The notes beneath the pieces are model-generated. The model did not search any database. It had not been told where the DNA came from and was given only the letters and a program-made list of their open reading frames with translations. A program made the translations under genes and the position numbers. Shown here in pieces: positions 16,259 through 25,464 of a stretch of 64,000 nt of DNA (the first letter of the stretch is position 1; every line of letters starts with the position of its first letter). The stretch is from Pedobacter sp. N36a. Its GTDB lineage: Bacteria > Bacteroidota > Bacteroidia > Sphingobacteriales > Sphingobacteriaceae. The DNA lies in the NCBI RefSeq assembly GCF_014472395.1, contig NZ_JACSZW010000003.1, forward strand, positions 310,001-374,000, in the 5' to 3' direction.

Positions 16259-18538
16259 ATGAAAATAGTTTTTACGCGATCCCTTACCCTGATGTTATTT
16301 TTACTCTGCAGCCTGGCTGCCCCCGGCCAAACGGGTACCATCCGGGGAAGGGTGATTTCCGAAGGAACTCCGCTTTCGCAAGTCAACATCAGTATTGGGC
16401 AGCCGGCTATAGTGACTACTACTGATAGTGCCGGTTTTTATGAATTACCTTCAGTAAAAGCAGGGACTTATAAAGTCCAGGCCTCTGCAGTTGGCTTCAA
16501 GAAAATGTTTAAAAACATTTTCTTGAAATCAGAAGAAACATTGCGATTGGATTTCGACCTAAGTAATTTCCAGAACGACCTGAATGAAGTGGTCGTTACC
16601 GGTACATTGAAAGAGGTGAATAGATTAGAAAGTCCGGTCCCGGTAGAGGTATATACCCCGGCGTTCTTTAGAAAAAATCCAACACCAAGTATTTTTGATG
16701 CCCTGCAAAATGTGAATGGGGTAAGGCCACAGCTGAATTGTAATATTTGTAACACGGGAGACATCCATATCAATGGATTAGAAGGGCCTTATACAATGAT
16801 TTTAATTGATGGGATGCCAATTGTAAGTAGTTTGTCGACGGTTTATGGCCTTTCAGGAATCCCAAATTCCCTGGTTGAACAGATGGAGATTGTAAAAGGT
16901 CCGGCTTCCTCTTTATATGGAAGTGAGGCGGTGGGAGGATTGATCAATATTATCACTAAAAAACCTCAAAACGCACCTTTATTTACTGCGGATATCTTTG
17001 GAACCACCTATCAGGAGTTTAATGCAGATCTTGGATTGAAAACTAAACTTGGTACCGCAACGGCATTAACAGGTGTTAATTATTATAAATTCGGGAATGT
17101 GGTAGACCATAACCATGATAATTTTACTGATGTGACTTTGCAGGATAGAATCTCCATTTTTCAGAAATGGAATTTCCAGCGTAAAGACAAGAGATTGTTT
17201 ACCATTGCAGGCCGTTATTTATATGAAGACCGATGGGGTGGAGAAACGAATTGGAATACCTCCTACCGTGGAGGCGATGAGGTATATGGCGAAAGTATCT
17301 ATACCAAAAGATGGGAATTGATTGGAAATTATCAATTGCCTGTAAAAGAGAAAATGTTCTTCGCCTTCTCTTTTAACAACCATGACCAGGATAGCCGATA
17401 TGGTGATAAATCGTACATCGCAAATCAAAAGGTCGGATTCGGTCAGTTGACCTGGGATAAAAAGATCAGCAGTCATGATTTATTGATCGGAACGGCATTG
17501 CGCTATACTTATTATGACGACAATACGCCGGCAACGGAGCTGAATAACCCCGCTAAAAACATTTGGCTTCCTGGGATTTTTATACAGGATGAAATCCGTT
17601 TGAATACTAAACATTCCGTTTTGGCTGGTTTCCGATACGATTATAATTCTCTCCATGGCGATATCCTAACGCCAAGAGTAGCTTATAAATGGAAGCTGAA
17701 TGATCAGAATATCCTCCGCTTAAATGCAGGAACCGGCTTTAGGGTGGTTAATATCTTTACTGAAGACCATGCTGCATTAACCGGTGCCCGGGATGTAGTC
17801 ATTGCCTCAAAGTTGAAACCTGAAAAAACGTATAATGTGAACCTGAATTTCCTAAGGAAAATGTACGCCAATGATGGGACGTATTTTGGAATTGAAACCT
17901 CAGCATTTTATACACATTTCAATAATCGGATTATTGGAGATTTTGATACTGATCCGAATAAGATCATTTATGATAACCTGGATGGTTATGCAGTGAGTAA
18001 AGGCTTAACAGCAAATTTCGATATGGCCTTAAATAACGGTTTAAAAGTGGTTATAGGCGCTACTTATCAAGATGTGGCCAGCTACGAACATGGCATCAAA
18101 AAGCAGCAGATCCTGACGGAAAGATTTTCCGGAAATTGGGCAGTTTCGTATAAAATTAGAGCGCTGGATCTAGGCATTGATTATACCGGGAATGTCTACA
18201 GTCCGATGCGACTGCCGTTGCTTGGTCCACTAGATCCTAGGGATGAATTCTCTCCAACCTGGAGCATCCAGAATATTCAGTTTACCTACAGTGGATTTCA
18301 GCGATTTGAACTCTATGGGGGGATAAAGAACCTGCTGAACTGGACACCAAATCGCGGAAATCCTTTTATCATTGCTGGAGCAAATGATCCTTTTGATAAA
18401 AACGTGGTTTATGACGACCATGGTAAAGTAAAATCTACAGAAAGCAATCCTTACGCCTTGACGTTTGACCCGAATTATGTGTATGGGCCCAATCAAAATA
18501 TCCGTGGTTTTTTTGGCATCAGGTATACCATAAAATAG
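16259..18538 (+). CDS. TonB-dependent outer-membrane receptor, probably metal/metal-complex uptake
   Basis: A 759-residue receptor. A signal peptide ends near AAPGQ; a CarboxypepD_reg-like domain follows (TGTIRGRVISEGTPLSQVNI to about residue 100), then NEVVVTGT, the plug domain (about 125-235, with GPYTMILIDGMPIVSSLS and EIVKGPASSLYGSEAVGGL), and a 22-strand barrel to the terminal FGIRYTIK. Cys161 and Cys164 form CNIC in the plug, unusual for outer-membrane receptors and possibly a metal or disulfide site. ATG 16259 is preferred to the GTG at 16253. Divergent metalloregulator and operator point to iron, manganese or a chelate. Confidence 0.92.
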   Translation: MKIVFTRSLTLMLFLLCSLAAPGQTGTIRGRVISEGTPLSQVNISIGQPAIVTTTDSAGFYELPSVKAGTYKVQASAVGFKKMFKNIFLKSEETLRLDFDLSNFQNDLNEVVVTGTLKEVNRLESPVPVEVYTPAFFRKNPTPSIFDALQNVNGVRPQLNCNICNTGDIHINGLEGPYTMILIDGMPIVSSLSTVYGLSGIPNSLVEQMEIVKGPASSLYGSEAVGGLINIITKKPQNAPLFTADIFGTTYQEFNADLGLKTKLGTATALTGVNYYKFGNVVDHNHDNFTDVTLQDRISIFQKWNFQRKDKRLFTIAGRYLYEDRWGGETNWNTSYRGGDEVYGESIYTKRWELIGNYQLPVKEKMFFAFSFNNHDQDSRYGDKSYIANQKVGFGQLTWDKKISSHDLLIGTALRYTYYDDNTPATELNNPAKNIWLPGIFIQDEIRLNTKHSVLAGFRYDYNSLHGDILTPRVAYKWKLNDQNILRLNAGTGFRVVNIFTEDHAALTGARDVVIASKLKPEKTYNVNLNFLRKMYANDGTYFGIETSAFYTHFNNRIIGDFDTDPNKIIYDNLDGYAVSKGLTANFDMALNNGLKVVIGATYQDVASYEHGIKKQQILTERFSGNWAVSYKIRALDLGIDYTGNVYSPMRLPLLGPLDPRDEFSPTWSIQNIQFTYSGFQRFELYGGIKNLLNWTPNRGNPFIIAGANDPFDKNVVYDDHGKVKSTESNPYALTFDPNYVYGPNQNIRGFFGIRYTIK

Positions 18539-18561
18539 TACGAATAGTTTAACTTTATGGC

Positions 18562-19704
18562 ATGATCTACTACTCGACCTATCAGGCAGCAAGGGTGATT
18601 GCCCCAAAAGTTGAAGCTATTTTCGCAGCACATCTTTCTGCTGCCCGAGAAAGTGGAGAGGATGATCTGGCACCCCTGCCTACTGCAAATGTGGTTGAAG
18701 CGATCATTGACGCTACTTTTTGGGCAAGTTTGCGCAAAGAGGAGGGACATTCACCGAAGATTTCTTTGGCTTATCTCCCTCCTCAGCAGGCAGGAAATCC
18801 ATTGCTTTTCAAGCACCGGCTGCCTTTAAGCGCTGGAATTCTGACTAAAATCGCACCTGGTGTGGAAAGAGCAGGAATTCATCTGGGCGTATGGATGGAA
18901 AATGATGAGCTTTTTATCTGGGGAACTACGGTGAGCATTCCTAATTTCTGCTTTGTACTTGATGTTTCTGAACCTGCTTTACTGGTGATCAAACACCGTC
19001 GCATTTATGGATTTGGAAAGTTTACGAATATCGCTGTGCTCAAAGGTGACCAGGTGAAAATGGTAGAGGAAAACCATACTGATATGGGGGATTGTCCGCC
19101 GATGCTGCTTTCCTTGCTCGACCTTACTGCGCCTTCTTATTGGAATGATTCTGTCAATGTGATGATTCAGCTTGCGGTTTCTATGCGGAGCCATGGGCGA
19201 GGCGGAACCTTGCTGATCGTGCCTAATGAGACCAATCAATGGCTGCAATCTATTATTAAACCTATTCAGTACTATGTACAGCCGGCTTTTACCGGGCTTT
19301 CTAAATTACTGCAACAAGACCGTAAAGAAGCGAGTCAGATTTTCTGGCAAACTGCCCTGAAGCGGGAAGTGGAGCATTTAGCAGGTTTAACAGCAGTAGA
19401 TGGCGCTACAGTAATCAGCGATGATTATGAGCTCTTGGCTTTTGGTGCCAAGATCGGACGCGCGAAAGGAAAAGACAATATTGACGAAATTTCTTTCTCG
19501 GAACCGATTAAAGGTGGAGATGCCATTGTGGTTCATCCTACAAAAGTAGGGGGGACAAGACATCTTTCTGCCGCTCAGTTTGTGCATGATCAAAGAGATG
19601 CGACGGCATTAGTGGCCTCCCAGGATGGCCATTTTACCATTTATAGCTGGTCCGTCAGACAAGATCGGGTACAAGCCCATCGGATTGACACCCTATTGCT
19701 GTAA
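18562..19704 (+). CDS. DACNV/DisA_N-like candidate cyclic-dinucleotide synthase
   Basis: A 380-residue soluble protein. The N-terminal half (about 1-200) matches my recollection of the DACNV sensor domain. The C-terminal half looks like a DisA_N (DAC) domain: HGRGGTLLIV (211-220), VDGATVIS with the DGA motif (280-282), LLAFGAKI, and GTRHLSAAQ (331-339) followed by RDATALVASQDGHFTIY. Canonical DAC enzymes have GTRHR; here the last Arg is Leu. Predicted product c-di-AMP or a related nucleotide, unproven. It lies 23 bp after the TonB receptor on the same strand, so it may share its promoter. Confidence 0.72.
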   Translation: MIYYSTYQAARVIAPKVEAIFAAHLSAARESGEDDLAPLPTANVVEAIIDATFWASLRKEEGHSPKISLAYLPPQQAGNPLLFKHRLPLSAGILTKIAPGVERAGIHLGVWMENDELFIWGTTVSIPNFCFVLDVSEPALLVIKHRRIYGFGKFTNIAVLKGDQVKMVEENHTDMGDCPPMLLSLLDLTAPSYWNDSVNVMIQLAVSMRSHGRGGTLLIVPNETNQWLQSIIKPIQYYVQPAFTGLSKLLQQDRKEASQIFWQTALKREVEHLAGLTAVDGATVISDDYELLAFGAKIGRAKGKDNIDEISFSEPIKGGDAIVVHPTKVGGTRHLSAAQFVHDQRDATALVASQDGHFTIYSWSVRQDRVQAHRIDTLLL

Positions 19705-19758
19705 TTCTTTTTGGTAAAAGGGGATCAATGATTTTTTCTAATTGGATTTTAACCGCAT

Positions 19759-19783
19759 AAAAAAAGCGTACAATAAGTACGCT
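19759..19783 (-). terminator. Intrinsic terminator
   Basis: Stem AGCGTAC/GTACGCT (19765-19771, 19777-19783) with a 5-nt loop and a U-run on the minus strand (19759-19764). It serves the small minus-strand gene just upstream. Confidence 0.8.
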
Positions 19784-19817
19784 CTAAAAATTAATTAATC
19801 TCTGTTTCTCCCATAAT

Positions 19818-19976
19818 TCAGGAAAAAACAATCGCTCCAACAATCGTTGCTAGCAGCAAAAAGATCAGCACGATCCGATCTGCATTGATCCACTCTCTTC
19901 GTGTCAATGCCTTTTCAGCCTTTTCTTTCTTTTGCCTTGCAAAAACATGAAATATGGAAAACGATTTACTTAACAT
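19818..19976 (-). CDS. Small single-pass membrane protein (52 residues)
   Basis: Minus-strand frame from ATG 19976 to TGA 19818-19820. It begins MLSKSFSIFHVFARQKKEK, continues with charged LTRREWINADR, and ends in one hydrophobic helix, IVLIFLLLATIVGAIVF. A terminator lies 35 bp downstream. Positive residues before the helix predict a cytoplasmic N-terminus. I do not recognise a family. Support: a coherent coding pattern, a plausible topology and its own terminator; conservation is unknown. Confidence 0.6.
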   Translation of the reverse strand: MLSKSFSIFHVFARQKKEKAEKALTRREWINADRIVLIFLLLATIVGAIVFS

Positions 19977-20237
19977 AGGTAGATGTTTTTCTTAGATATG
20001 CTTAATTTAATGCAAACTGCGAGCCAAACTTGCCTGTAAATGTTGGAATGTTCATAATTTGTGCTTTTCATCGATTTTTACCTTTATTTATTTCGTTTTT
20101 ACACTCATTATCAATGATTTGGTACTGTATTCTATTTGCAGTGTACTCTTTTTAAGCCTTTTTCATAAATCGATTGTTTAGATCCACCTAAAAAATAAAT
20201 ACACTGATTTACAATATGTTATGTCCTGCTTTTGTTG
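19977..20237. other. AT-rich divergent spacer, nothing further seen
   Basis: Between the small membrane protein (minus) and the padR operator. It must hold the minus-strand promoter; I could not assign one. Confidence 0.4.
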
Positions 20238-20290
20238 TTATATAGTACTATGTATTGCATATTACTATATAAAACACATAACTTTGAATT
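20238..20290 (+). promoter_or_regulatory. padR promoter with 35-bp palindromic operator
   Basis: Palindrome 20238-20272, centred on 20255, 15 of 17 base pairs matched. The outer arms TTATATAGTA and TACTATATAA are perfect, with ATG/CAT inside. A -33 TTG (20255-20257) sits at the palindrome centre, followed by a 21-bp spacer and the -7 TAACTTTG (20279-20286). The padR ATG begins 4 nt later. Typical of PadR autoregulation, here by blocking the -33 region. Confidence 0.72.
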
Positions 20291-20659
20291 ATGATAGCAG
20301 AAAATACACAAACACAAATGCGAAAGGGCATACTGGAATACTGTGTGCTCCTGATCATATCCAGAGGAGAGATCTATGCTTCTGATATTATCGCAGAATT
20401 AAAGTTGGCAAAATTGCTGGTGGTGGAAGGTACTTTGTATCCATTGCTCACCCGTTTGAAGAACAACGGCTTGCTGAGTTATAACTGGGTAGAATCAACT
20501 TCAGGGCCACCCAGAAAATACTACGTGTTAACCGAAGAAGGAAAAGCGATTCTTGGTCAGCTGGACCATACCTGGCAGGAACTGGCTTATGCCATCAACA
20601 CCTCTAAAAAAGGAACAACTATGGAATCCGAAACCCAAATAAACCTAACCAAATCATGA
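20291..20659 (+). CDS. PadR-family transcriptional regulator
   Basis: A 122-residue winged-helix regulator: MRKGILEYCVLLIISRGEIY, then YASDIIAELK, VVEGTLYPLLTRLKNNGLL and the wing GPPRKYYVLTEEGKAIL, all classic PadR. ATG start 4 nt after the -7 box, so leaderless. Its stop overlaps the next start by 4 bp (ATGA). It probably represses itself and the membrane PspC protein. The PadR/PspC pairing recurs in Bacteroidota and is thought to concern envelope stress. Confidence 0.95.
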   Translation: MIAENTQTQMRKGILEYCVLLIISRGEIYASDIIAELKLAKLLVVEGTLYPLLTRLKNNGLLSYNWVESTSGPPRKYYVLTEEGKAILGQLDHTWQELAYAINTSKKGTTMESETQINLTKS

Positions 20660-22212
20660 AGAAGACTTTAAATATAAATATTGGCAATTCCATCATCCAC
20701 CTGGAAGAAGATGCCTATGAGACGCTCACCGTTTACCTGAATGAAGTAAAACACCATTTTGCAAAAAATGCAGATGATTTCGAAATTGTAACGGACATAG
20801 AGAACAGGATTGCAGAGATGTTTGGAGAGATGCTGTCGCAACAGCAAAAGCAAGTAATCGATATTCAGGATGTGCAAACGGTGATTGCCCAAATGGGTTC
20901 TGTGAAAGATTTTGAAAACTCGGAAGAGCAGGATGAAATCCCAGGAAATCCGCAGCAGGCGATGCCTCCTCATGATGGGATTAAGAAATTATTCCGCGAT
21001 ACGGATCAGGCAATGATCGCTGGTGTATGTGTTGGATTGGGTCATTACCTCAATATCGAGGCACGCTGGGTGCGGTTGGCAGCATTACTTTCCATCTTTA
21101 TGGGTGGTTCAGGAATTCTAATTTACCTGATCATGTGGATCGTGATTCCTAAAGCAGAAACTAAGTCTGATAAAATGGCGATGAGAGGGGAAGAAGCTAA
21201 TTTGAGAGGTTTTATGAACAGCCACCAGAATCCGTTGGTGAAACAATCCCGTGGTTTTCTTGCGGAGTTTTTCGAATTTCTAGGGAACTTTATCAATGGC
21301 ACTGGAAAAGCGGTACTTAAGTTGTTGGCTACTGCCATCGTCATCTTTGGCTCCTTTTTACTACTGATGCTGATCATCAGTCTGGCGGGTGTATTTGGAG
21401 TATGGGATGCAGATGTCTATTCTTATTTTCCTTTCAGCATCATCAATGAAGCTTATTTCAGCAAAATGATCCTCGCTGCTTTTGTGGTGTTCATGATCCC
21501 AATCCTGGCACTGGTACTATTTTCTATCCGGGTGGCTTTTAATGGTAAGCCTGTCCATAAAACAGTTTCTTTTGGTTTATTGATCATTTGGCTGGCAGGT
21601 ATTGCTGTGTCCGTATTCTACATTGCTAAAGTAACTGCAGAGTTCAAGGAAAGTGCGGAGTTCGCACAGGTAAAAGAGCTGGTGCCGCATCAAACTATGG
21701 TATTGTCTGTTGATAAAACCAGGTTCTTTACTAAGGAAGATAGCTTAAACTATAAGATCGATCCGATCAATTACAAAGGGCGCAGGATCTTGAAAGATGG
21801 CCGTGGGCCCTTGGATCAGCCGAGAAATATGAACCTGAGACTGGAAAAAAGTGAGAATGGAAAAATGACGCTTTCAGAAAACTATAGTGCCATGGGCAAA
21901 ACGTTTGAGATGGCTTTAAAAAATGCACAGAACATACATTATGATTTTCAGCAACGTGATTCAGTCTTGAATTTTAGCTCTGGTTTAGAGTTATTGAAGA
22001 AATCGAATTATCGTGCTCAGGAAGTGCAGCTGATTTTATATGTACCAGTAGGTACTCGTTTAAAGATCAATCACAACTTAAGGGACTACTTAACAGGATA
22101 CAGTTATTGGGATTGCGATTCGAACGACAATCAGGACTTTTCGGAATGGATGATGACCGAGAACGGTTTAGAATGTCTGAGTGAACCTAAAGACGATCAC
22201 TCAGACAAATAA
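20656..22212 (+). CDS. PspC-domain membrane protein
   Basis: A 518-residue protein. The N-terminal 95 residues (MKKTLNINIGNSIIHLEEDA...) form a soluble domain. The PspC domain follows at about 110-165 (KKLFRDTDQAMIAGVCVGLGHYL, then WVRLAALLSIF and LIYLIMWIVIPKAE). Three or four more helices lie between 205 and 330, and the last 190 residues are probably extracytoplasmic. Translationally coupled to padR. Role inferred: membrane-stress sensing or repair. Confidence 0.92.
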   Translation: MKKTLNINIGNSIIHLEEDAYETLTVYLNEVKHHFAKNADDFEIVTDIENRIAEMFGEMLSQQQKQVIDIQDVQTVIAQMGSVKDFENSEEQDEIPGNPQQAMPPHDGIKKLFRDTDQAMIAGVCVGLGHYLNIEARWVRLAALLSIFMGGSGILIYLIMWIVIPKAETKSDKMAMRGEEANLRGFMNSHQNPLVKQSRGFLAEFFEFLGNFINGTGKAVLKLLATAIVIFGSFLLLMLIISLAGVFGVWDADVYSYFPFSIINEAYFSKMILAAFVVFMIPILALVLFSIRVAFNGKPVHKTVSFGLLIIWLAGIAVSVFYIAKVTAEFKESAEFAQVKELVPHQTMVLSVDKTRFFTKEDSLNYKIDPINYKGRRILKDGRGPLDQPRNMNLRLEKSENGKMTLSENYSAMGKTFEMALKNAQNIHYDFQQRDSVLNFSSGLELLKKSNYRAQEVQLILYVPVGTRLKINHNLRDYLTGYSYWDCDSNDNQDFSEWMMTENGLECLSEPKDDHSDK

Positions 22213-22218
22213 GTCCTA

Positions 22219-24939
22219 TTATTTTACGGAGTAGCGGTAGACAAAGCGGCTTATATTACCGAATTTGTCTACCCCTTCAATTACTGCTTTATAAGTTCCT
22301 CTGCCATCGGCATTCCAATAGTCTAATACCAATGGTGCAGAACCGTTAAAGTTCACTTTAGGGTTCCAATAAATAGTGGTTCTCAAGTCATTGAAGTTAT
22401 AGGTGTTTGCAGGATTGATATATTTAGGCATATAAAATTCACGCTGTTTGCTGAAACCTTTCGGATTAAATTTAAGCATGTTTTCCTTAGGAAGAATTTT
22501 CTTTAAATCTGCAAGGCTCATCGTGCTTTTCACTACTTTTTTCGTGTTTACGACCAGTACACCGTTAGTGTTGTACATCCTGTTGATCGTACCCAGATCA
22601 TCTTTAGTGAAGACTTCTACCGATTCTACTTCTTTCGGATTTACACCCAATAGCGCCATATAATCTAGTGCCATTCCATTGATAAATATCTGTACTGGAA
22701 CCCTGCTGCCAGATTGGTAATCACGGGTCACGTAGAAATTGTTCTCGAAATAGGTTAATCCCATAGCCATCGTCTGTAAGCATAGAGCGAGGGAATTACA
22801 GTCCTTTAATCGGTCTCCATCAATTACAGTGGCATTTATTGAACTTAATCCTGAAAGACTAGGATGGTCTGCATGACTCGGTCTTTTTACTTTAGCACCT
22901 TCAATTTTTACCTCTTTTAAGGTACGTAAGAAGTTATATTGTTTCTTGCTATTGTTCAGGTAAGCAGATAACGTACTGTCGATATTGTCTGCCGATCCAA
23001 CATGACTGATGTTTTTTCCTACATCAGGTAATATAGAACCATCCAATAAAATCATCAGATTAGAACCATTAGTGCTATACTTTGCATTGATCAGTACTTC
23101 TGAAGAATCTGGAATAACCAGGTTGCCAAAAGCAAAAATACCGGAAGGGCTAGTGATCGCTTCTGCAGAAATACTGGTCCCAGGGACGGTTAAACGTAGT
23201 GCACCTTTTCTTACTGGCATTCCTGTACGATCTCTTAAGGTACCGGTAATGCGCATATCTTGCTCTGGTAATAAAGTGATTGGTGTAGGTTTCCCCGTCA
23301 GCAGTTCTTTCATGGCAAAACGGCGGAAGCCCTGCGTTAACAGGAGCAGGTCTAAATCTGCCAGCTTTTTTTCATCCGGTTTAGTGAAATAATAATTAGG
23401 TTTTTCTACATAGCCCTGTAGATCTGAGGTTAATAAAAGGGAGCTTAATATCGTAGTTTCTGAATCTTCATCTACTGGGACTTTCGTTTCGTCAGTAACG
23501 GATACAGAGTAAGTGCCTTCTAAAGGCTGTGTCGCGTTTTTAGGGATCACACTTAATTTTACTTTTTGTCGTGGTTTATAGGTTGGTAAATCTGTTTTAA
23601 GGCTCAGATTTTCCTGTGTAGGATAATTGAATGCCAAACGCTCATTTAGGGGCTCTCCATTTTCAGCAATCAAAGTCACCTGTACGATTCCAGCTGGAAA
23701 TTTTTCTTTAGGAATCTTTGCTGAGTTCACTTGTGTAGCTAGGCGTGTTTTTGCTGCATAATAGATAATTCCACCTTGCGTACCTATAATAAAAAAGGTC
23801 TTTCCTTTGTTTTGCTCAAAATATGGGTCATTGGCAAGGATCTTTAGGTTAAAATTAACCGGATCAGTATTGGTGATCTGGGTAATGATTCCTGCTGGAT
23901 TGGCCTTTGGTAGATCAAAAGATTTCGTACTACCGTCTTTAAAAGTCACGTTCGCTTTATATGTTTTTCCCGCTTCTGAGTTCAGGTAGAAAGCGCCCAT
24001 TCCTAAAGCATTAGAGCTGAAAGAAGCTAAATTATTTCCTGCATTATCGGTAATGTTCCCGGTCAATGGTGCAGCGAGTCCCTTTGCATTTAGCGATTTG
24101 AAACTCATCCTTACGGCTAGTCCATTGACCAGTTCTCCACCTTCCGGGAAAAATTGAAGGTCATTGTCTGATTTGACTGGTCTTAAAGGGAAAGAGGAAG
24201 TCAGGATTTCTTTTTCTGTCAGGCTGAGATCTGTGATCAGCTCTCCATTGGTGATGATCTCATTTTTACGGGGTTCTATTTTAATTTTCAAAATCCCGTT
24301 CTGATCTGTTGTCCCTTTTCCTTTACTTACTGTCTCGTAATTGGAAATGACTCTCCAGTTCACTACTTTATTAGACTGCACGACTTTATCCGCATTCTTA
24401 AATTGAATAATTGCGTTGATGCTTTGGCTTTTATCAGTTTGGATGCTGGTATAATTGAAGTGGGTGATCAATTGCTTTTCTATCGCTTCACCAATTGGAA
24501 TGGTTTTTTTGAAAAAATACTGATCGCTGAAATTCAGCATCCATACCGTATAGGCCCTAATGAAATAGTTGCCTTGTTTATAATTTCCAGGGGTTAATGG
24601 AATGTTTCCAGTAGCCACACTGTTTGTGGTAGGCAGTTTTAAGGTTTCTACTAATGAATCTCTTTCATTGATGACGTCCACATATACAATTTTACTGAGC
24701 TGCGATGGAATATTTTGTTCCATCGTCAGGTAAGCTTTAAACCAGATCGTATCCGCAACACTATAATAGGGCTTGTCGAAATGTAAGTAGACTTTTTCTA
24801 TAGGCTGCTCGTCGGAAAGTTTTTTGGTTTTGCTAATGATGTTGTTTAAAACAACACTGTCCTGTTGTGCATTTGCAGAAAAGTGCAAAGTGGAGGATAG
24901 CAAAAGAAAGGCAATAACGAAGTTTATCAGTTTCATCAA
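22219..24939 (-). CDS. MG2/TonB-plug domain envelope protein
   Basis: A 906-residue exported protein (signal FVIAFLLLSSTLHFSANAQ). N-terminal part PIEKVYLHFDKPYYSVADTIW is the macroglobulin MG2-like start common in Bacteroidota. Beta domains follow, one resembling a carboxypeptidase-regulatory fold (ITGTLRDRTGMPVRKGALRL). Residues about 710-800 look like a TonB-receptor plug (VDGDRLKDCNSLALCLQTM, VPVQIFINGMALD, VEVFTKDDL), but no barrel follows. Substrate and partner unknown. It converges on the PspC gene with 6 bp between stops. Confidence 0.85.
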   Translation of the reverse strand: MMKLINFVIAFLLLSSTLHFSANAQQDSVVLNNIISKTKKLSDEQPIEKVYLHFDKPYYSVADTIWFKAYLTMEQNIPSQLSKIVYVDVINERDSLVETLKLPTTNSVATGNIPLTPGNYKQGNYFIRAYTVWMLNFSDQYFFKKTIPIGEAIEKQLITHFNYTSIQTDKSQSINAIIQFKNADKVVQSNKVVNWRVISNYETVSKGKGTTDQNGILKIKIEPRKNEIITNGELITDLSLTEKEILTSSFPLRPVKSDNDLQFFPEGGELVNGLAVRMSFKSLNAKGLAAPLTGNITDNAGNNLASFSSNALGMGAFYLNSEAGKTYKANVTFKDGSTKSFDLPKANPAGIITQITNTDPVNFNLKILANDPYFEQNKGKTFFIIGTQGGIIYYAAKTRLATQVNSAKIPKEKFPAGIVQVTLIAENGEPLNERLAFNYPTQENLSLKTDLPTYKPRQKVKLSVIPKNATQPLEGTYSVSVTDETKVPVDEDSETTILSSLLLTSDLQGYVEKPNYYFTKPDEKKLADLDLLLLTQGFRRFAMKELLTGKPTPITLLPEQDMRITGTLRDRTGMPVRKGALRLTVPGTSISAEAITSPSGIFAFGNLVIPDSSEVLINAKYSTNGSNLMILLDGSILPDVGKNISHVGSADNIDSTLSAYLNNSKKQYNFLRTLKEVKIEGAKVKRPSHADHPSLSGLSSINATVIDGDRLKDCNSLALCLQTMAMGLTYFENNFYVTRDYQSGSRVPVQIFINGMALDYMALLGVNPKEVESVEVFTKDDLGTINRMYNTNGVLVVNTKKVVKSTMSLADLKKILPKENMLKFNPKGFSKQREFYMPKYINPANTYNFNDLRTTIYWNPKVNFNGSAPLVLDYWNADGRGTYKAVIEGVDKFGNISRFVYRYSVK

Positions 24940-25123
24940 AATAGTTAAAAACGGTTAATATGGCTAATATATTCATTTATGGAGGGAATAGCCTTATGCT
25001 GAGTGATGTTTAACATATTTTTACATTTAAAAAAGACGGAGGGAAGGGAGGTTCTTTTTTGTAAATGTGGATTGTTTTTTTGAGTAAAGAGCTGATTAAG
25101 GCTAAATTAACAAGTTGTTATGG

Positions 25124-25361
25124 GCTTATCCACATATTTATGTGGATAAGCTGGGTGTTTGCGGGCCATTGTTGTGGAAAAACTCAAAAAACTGGTTGAT
25201 ATTTAAAGGATATACACATTTGATTTTTTTTATTGCTAGGGATTATGGATAAAAATGTGAGTTTTGGAAGGATTTAAAGACTTGTTTTTGTGCTGATTAG
25301 TGAGTTACTCACATTAGTTTATTCACATTGTGGTGTGGATAAGATCTGGTTTTGTGGATTA
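25124..25361. other. DnaA-box cluster 2 (stronger oriC candidate)
   Basis: In a 525-bp gene-free region (24940-25464). Three perfect TTATCCACA boxes: 25126-25134 (plus), 25141-25149 and 25334-25342 (both minus). Also TTATTCACA at 25319-25327, TGTGGATTA at 25353-25361 and a weaker TTACTCACA at 25305-25313. The first two perfect boxes form a 13-bp-arm inverted repeat (25124-25136 and 25139-25151) with a TT centre. AT-rich runs lie between and to the right, as in a duplex-unwinding element. Confidence 0.6.
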
Positions 25362-25380
25362 AGCTACAATTTTAAGTATA

Positions 25381-25419
25381 AAAAAAATGCCTCTGTCTGC
25401 TATTAAAGCTTACAGAGGC
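25381..25419 (-). terminator. Intrinsic terminator of nitroreductase gene
   Basis: Stem GCCTCTGT (25389-25396) and ACAGAGGC (25412-25419), with a U-tract on the minus strand from the A-run 25381-25387. Confidence 0.85.
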
Positions 25420-25464
25420 GTCTTTTAGGTAGATTTCACATCTTTTAGATGTGAATAACCTTCC

